Shown here: positions 25,528 through 28,194 of the stretch, piece by piece
Numbering within the stretch: the stretch's first letter is position 1
Layout of the letters: each line of letters starts with the position of its first letter
NCBI GenBank assembly: GCA_023436485.1
Contig: JAEZIU010000245.1
Coordinates: forward strand, 1 to 28,194
Direction: 5' to 3'
DNA: 28,194 bases
Source: Bacillota bacterium
Lineage (GTDB): Bacteria > Bacillota > Clostridia > Acetivibrionales > DSM-1351
Made by a program: the position numbers and the translations under genes
Notes under the pieces: generated by a model
The model's database searches: none
What the model saw: only the letters and a program-made list of their open reading frames with translations
Told to the model about the DNA's origin: nothing

Positions 25528-25557
25528 AAATAAGCCCACCTCTTGGCGGGCTTATTT
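25528..25557. terminator. Bidirectional terminator between converging genes
   Basis: AAATAAGCCCACC (25528-25540) pairs with GGCGGGCTTATTT (25545-25557) across a 4-base loop with one A-C mismatch. It lies between the ABC genes and the convergent BtrH-like gene. The A-rich left flank gives a T-run on the minus strand, so it can serve both. Confidence 0.8.
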
Positions 25558-25594
25558 CATTAATTGCTTTATTATCATTACGGCTATATTTGAA

Positions 25595-26581
25595 TTATAA
25601 TATTTGAGAGAATTTATCCCAAAATTCACATTCATTTTCTAAACATTTCTCAGAAATAGAACTAAGGATAGTATCTACTGAAAACAAAGTATTAGTACGT
25701 TTTGCTCTCATCAATTTATTTTTTGCTATTTCCCAGTTACGAATAATACCATTAACAATACTTGAGAGCTCATTATATTTTGATTCACTAATATAATTTT
25801 GGGTAAATATTTCCTTTAATAATAACGAATTTGCTATTTGCCTGTTATAGTTGATATTTAGATCAGCAATTCCTCCATCAACAATTAATTCAAGTTCATC
25901 ACTTGGCGTATACTTCCAAAAATCTTTACTCTTGTTTATGTTGGAAATGTCATTAATTATATTTTCTGCATTTCTTTTTACATCTTCTATATTTAATTGG
26001 TATGGAGTTATATTTTCCGGGTAATGGTATACCAAGCAAGGTGAACTAATTCGTGGCCTGGTTGTGTTGCCTCCATAATCAACAAAAAAACCTGATCCAA
26101 AGAAACTTTCAACTAATCTACTTTCAGGTATTTCCTTTATACTTCGACCACTATTATCATCCTCTATAGTATAAAAAGTCTTTGCGATATCATCGAAACC
26201 AATTATTATTGCAAAATGATTCCAATGATGTTTTTGCCAGGGTAATGTATTTGGTAGCCAACTAAATAAATCTACAAATATAGATAGCAGCTTATCAGAC
26301 ATTAATAACTCTTTTATTTCATTAACAAAATTGTTATAATCCCTAAATGTATAAAATTCTTGTTTAATAATATTTTTTTTATAGATTTCTTCATAAGAAA
26401 ATTGTACTCTGGGATATCGAATGGTTTCCTGATAGAAGTCACGAATATAATATGTGTATGAATTCAAATATGTAGCTGTTTTATAACTTGGATGGATGTA
26501 AGTTAACATTTCGAAATAATTATTTAATTGGCAATTCATATAAAATTCGTTGAAAGGAACAATGTTTAATAACTTTTTCAT
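25595..26581 (-). CDS. BtrH_N/C39-like papain-fold protein of unknown role
   Basis: A 328-residue soluble protein without signal peptide, on the minus strand, convergent with the ABC genes. The first half has the pattern of BtrH N-terminal domain proteins: an early Cys (C17, in FYMNCQLNN), then a hydrophobic block with His (KHHWNHFAIIIGFDD; H122 the likely catalytic His) and an acidic stretch (IEDDN, D141/D142). In known relatives this fold acts as a cysteine acyltransferase or peptidase-like enzyme in antibiotic, NRPS or peptide pathways. The second half (about 195-328) is helical and charged with no recognised motif. By eye the gene is more AT-rich than the enzyme genes, which may point to transfer. 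No synthetase or precursor peptide is seen nearby, so the substrate is open. Confidence 0.6.
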   Translation of the reverse strand: MKKLLNIVPFNEFYMNCQLNNYFEMLTYIHPSYKTATYLNSYTYYIRDFYQETIRYPRVQFSYEEIYKKNIIKQEFYTFRDYNNFVNEIKELLMSDKLLSIFVDLFSWLPNTLPWQKHHWNHFAIIIGFDDIAKTFYTIEDDNSGRSIKEIPESRLVESFFGSGFFVDYGGNTTRPRISSPCLVYHYPENITPYQLNIEDVKRNAENIINDISNINKSKDFWKYTPSDELELIVDGGIADLNINYNRQIANSLLLKEIFTQNYISESKYNELSSIVNGIIRNWEIAKNKLMRAKRTNTLFSVDTILSSISEKCLENECEFWDKFSQIL

Positions 26582-27031
26582 AATATTACCATGTATAATT
26601 TCACATTATACATTTTCCCTTTCTTTGATAAAAATGTAATTTTACTTATTTTTACATGAATATTATTTTTTAACATAATAACATTATCACAAATTGTGAA
26701 AAAATGCAACAAATGAGAATTATTTGACGCTTACTTAGACTTATTTTTTACATACTGCCTTCGCGACTTATCAGTTGTATAATTAAAGGAACAGATGTAT
26801 AATTATGTAAGTGACATTTGGACACAGTAGCTACAACATTTCAACATTTTTCAATTCATTAATAATTCTGAATACAATCATCACATAAAATTTTTAATAC
26901 CATTTGTCATATCACATTGAAAAGTAAATAGGGTGCTCAGGGCATGAGACAAACAGCTTATGCTCCGAACATACATACCTCGAAAACCTTTGTGAATTCG
27001 GGGAATTTATTAATTTTAAGGAGGTAAAAAA
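26582..27031. other. 450-base intergenic region before the GH9 gene
   Basis: Very AT-rich, without a convincing gene. It holds the inverted repeat at 26593-26611, a TTGACG (26724-26729) without a well-spaced -10, and a weak 7-bp hairpin (26978-26984 with 26997-27003, one G-T pair) just before the GH9 ribosome site. The change in base composition at about 26930-27000 may mark the start of a GH9 leader. It probably carries divergent promoters, but I cannot place the GH9 promoter with confidence. Confidence 0.5.
26593..26611. promoter_or_regulatory. Inverted repeat containing a -10-like box, upstream of the BtrH-like gene
   Basis: GTATAAT (26593-26599) and ATTATAC (26605-26611) are perfect inverted copies 5 bases apart. 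The minus strand reads TATAAT at 26610-26605, 23 bases before the ATG at 26581, fitting a -10 box, but no good -35 was found. The symmetry could also be an operator. Confidence 0.3.
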
Positions 27032-28194
27032 ATGAAAAAGGTAAGTGTACTGGTTGTGCTTGCTGTTTTATTGGTAAGCATTATTACACCTGCAGTTTCG
27101 GCTGAGGAAAACAATTTTAACTATGTTGATGCATTTGCCAAGTCAATTCTTTTCTATGAGGCAAATTGGTGCGGTCCTGATGCCGGAAACAACAGGATTA
27201 AGTGGCGTGGGCCTTGCCATTGTGATGACGGAAAGGATGTAGGAATTGACTTGACCGGTGGATTCCACGACTGCGGAGACCATGTAAAGTTTGGTTTGCC
27301 GCAATGTGCATCGGCATCTACTCTTGGATGGGCTTATTATGAATTCAAGGATACTTTTGTTGCCAAGGGACAGGATGGCTATATGCTGAACATTTTGAAG
27401 CATTTTTGCGATTACTTTATAAAGTGCTTCCCAAACAAAACTACATTTTACTATCAGCTAGGCGACGGTGATGTGGATCACCAATATTGGGGGCCACCTG
27501 AACTTCAGACATATGACAGGCCTGCCTATTATGTTGCAACACCGGAAAATCCGGGTTCAGATGTAGCAGGTGATGCGGCAGCGGCACTGGCGCTTATGTA
27601 TCTGAACTACAAGGATAAAGATGCAACTTACGCAGAAAAATGTCTTACTTATGCAAAAGACCTTTATGACTTCGGTATGACCTACAGAGGAAACAGCAAA
27701 GGCCAAAGCTACTATCTGCCAAGAACTTATCTGGATGAACTCATGTGGGGATCAATCTGGCTTTATGTTGCTACAAATGATAATAAATATATGGATAATG
27801 TAGAAAAGCTAATGGTTGAGAAAGGGATCACCGGAGGTAACTCCTTTAATGACAATTGGACCCAGTGCTGGGATTATGTATTAACAGGAGTATTTACAAA
27901 GCTTGCAACGCTTTCGACTAATCCTTTATACAAGTCAATTGCCGATGACCATATTGATTACTGGCAGAATAGATTAAAAACCACTCCTGCAGGATTGAAA
28001 TACCTTGACAGCTGGGGCGTTTGCAAATACCCCGCAGCAGAGAGTATGGTTCAGCTTGTTTATTACAAATATTTTGGTAATGAGAAATGTCTGGACTTTG
28101 CAAAAAGTCAGATAGATTACATACTGGGGGATAATCCTAATAATATGTCCTACGAAGTAGGCTTCGGTGATAACTATCCTAAATATCCTCATCA
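27032..28194 (+). CDS. GH9 endoglucanase/cellulase, 5' part (cut by window end)
   Basis: The frame is open from ATG 27032, behind AAGGAGGT (27018-27025), to the window edge: 387 codons. A signal peptide (1 to about 24, AVSAEE) is followed directly by an (alpha/alpha)6 GH9 domain with no N-terminal CBM or Ig domain. The catalytic Asp block is GGFHDCGDHVKFG with D80 and D83; a Cys stands where most GH9 enzymes have Ala. The window ends inside the GH9 signature SYEVGFGDNYPKYPH, so the general acid Glu and any CBM3c or dockerin lie beyond. The N-terminal part is Cys-rich (WCGPDAG, GPCHCDDG). GH9 enzymes cut beta-1,4-glucan in cellulose. It has its own upstream region and is separate from the CBM6 and pectin runs. 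Confidence 0.92.
   Translation, partial: MKKVSVLVVLAVLLVSIITPAVSAEENNFNYVDAFAKSILFYEANWCGPDAGNNRIKWRGPCHCDDGKDVGIDLTGGFHDCGDHVKFGLPQCASASTLGWAYYEFKDTFVAKGQDGYMLNILKHFCDYFIKCFPNKTTFYYQLGDGDVDHQYWGPPELQTYDRPAYYVATPENPGSDVAGDAAAALALMYLNYKDKDATYAEKCLTYAKDLYDFGMTYRGNSKGQSYYLPRTYLDELMWGSIWLYVATNDNKYMDNVEKLMVEKGITGGNSFNDNWTQCWDYVLTGVFTKLATLSTNPLYKSIADDHIDYWQNRLKTTPAGLKYLDSWGVCKYPAAESMVQLVYYKYFGNEKCLDFAKSQIDYILGDNPNNMSYEVGFGDNYPKYPH

Noticed and set aside
26944..27027. A 27-codon ORF whose stop overlaps the GH9 ribosome site
   Set aside because: Its own ribosome site is weak and the peptide looks random; the overlap alone is not enough to call a leader peptide.
27143..28192. Minus-strand ORFs opposite the GH9 gene
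   Set aside because: The plus frame encodes an unmistakable GH9 domain through to the window edge.

Overview
The window looks like part of a mesophilic, cellulosome-producing clostridium of the Ruminiclostridium cellulolyticum / papyrosolvens / josui type. The DNA is low in GC with strong AGGAGG ribosome sites. Nine secreted enzymes end in, or contain, a type I dockerin whose recognition pairs are mostly Ala-Ile or Ala-Leu, as in R. cellulolyticum, rather than the Ser-Thr of C. thermocellum. The repeated enzyme-CBM6-dockerin layout matches, from memory, the xyl-doc hemicellulase cluster of R. cellulolyticum. Species assignment is inference.

Region 1 (1-13212, + strand) is a hemicellulose operon: the 3' end of a CBM6-dockerin protein, a GH2 beta-galactosidase-like enzyme, a GH62 arabinofuranosidase fused past its dockerin to a CE6-type acetylesterase, a GH95 fucosidase/L-galactosidase with an extra F5/8C module, a CE1 esterase (feruloyl or acetyl type) and a GH30_8 glucuronoxylanase. 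Together they would remove galactosyl, arabinosyl, acetyl, fucosyl or L-galactosyl and ester decorations and cut glucuronoxylan. A terminator-like stem-loop lies between the GH62 and GH95 genes.

Region 2 (13213-15709) interrupts the enzymes with three non-dockerin genes: a membrane-anchored tandem thioredoxin-fold protein, a thioredoxin-CcdA/DsbD-like fusion and a 101-residue unknown protein. Region 3 (15723-21600) continues with three pectin enzymes: PL10 pectate lyase, CE8 pectin methylesterase and PL11 rhamnogalacturonan lyase. All three replace CBM6 with a different shared module of about 140 residues before the dockerin. A strong terminator closes the run.

Region 4 (21601-26581) is a different unit: two overlapping ABC half-transporter genes with their own promoter, then a convergent gene for a BtrH_N/C39-like papain-fold protein, with a shared bidirectional terminator between them. 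Region 5 (26582-28194) is a 450-base intergenic region followed by the start of a GH9 cellulase gene cut by the window end. The points most worth a second look are the redox module inside the cellulosome cluster, the pectin-specific accessory module, the internal-dockerin bifunctional enzyme, the GH95 specificity residue and the BtrH-like/ABC locus.
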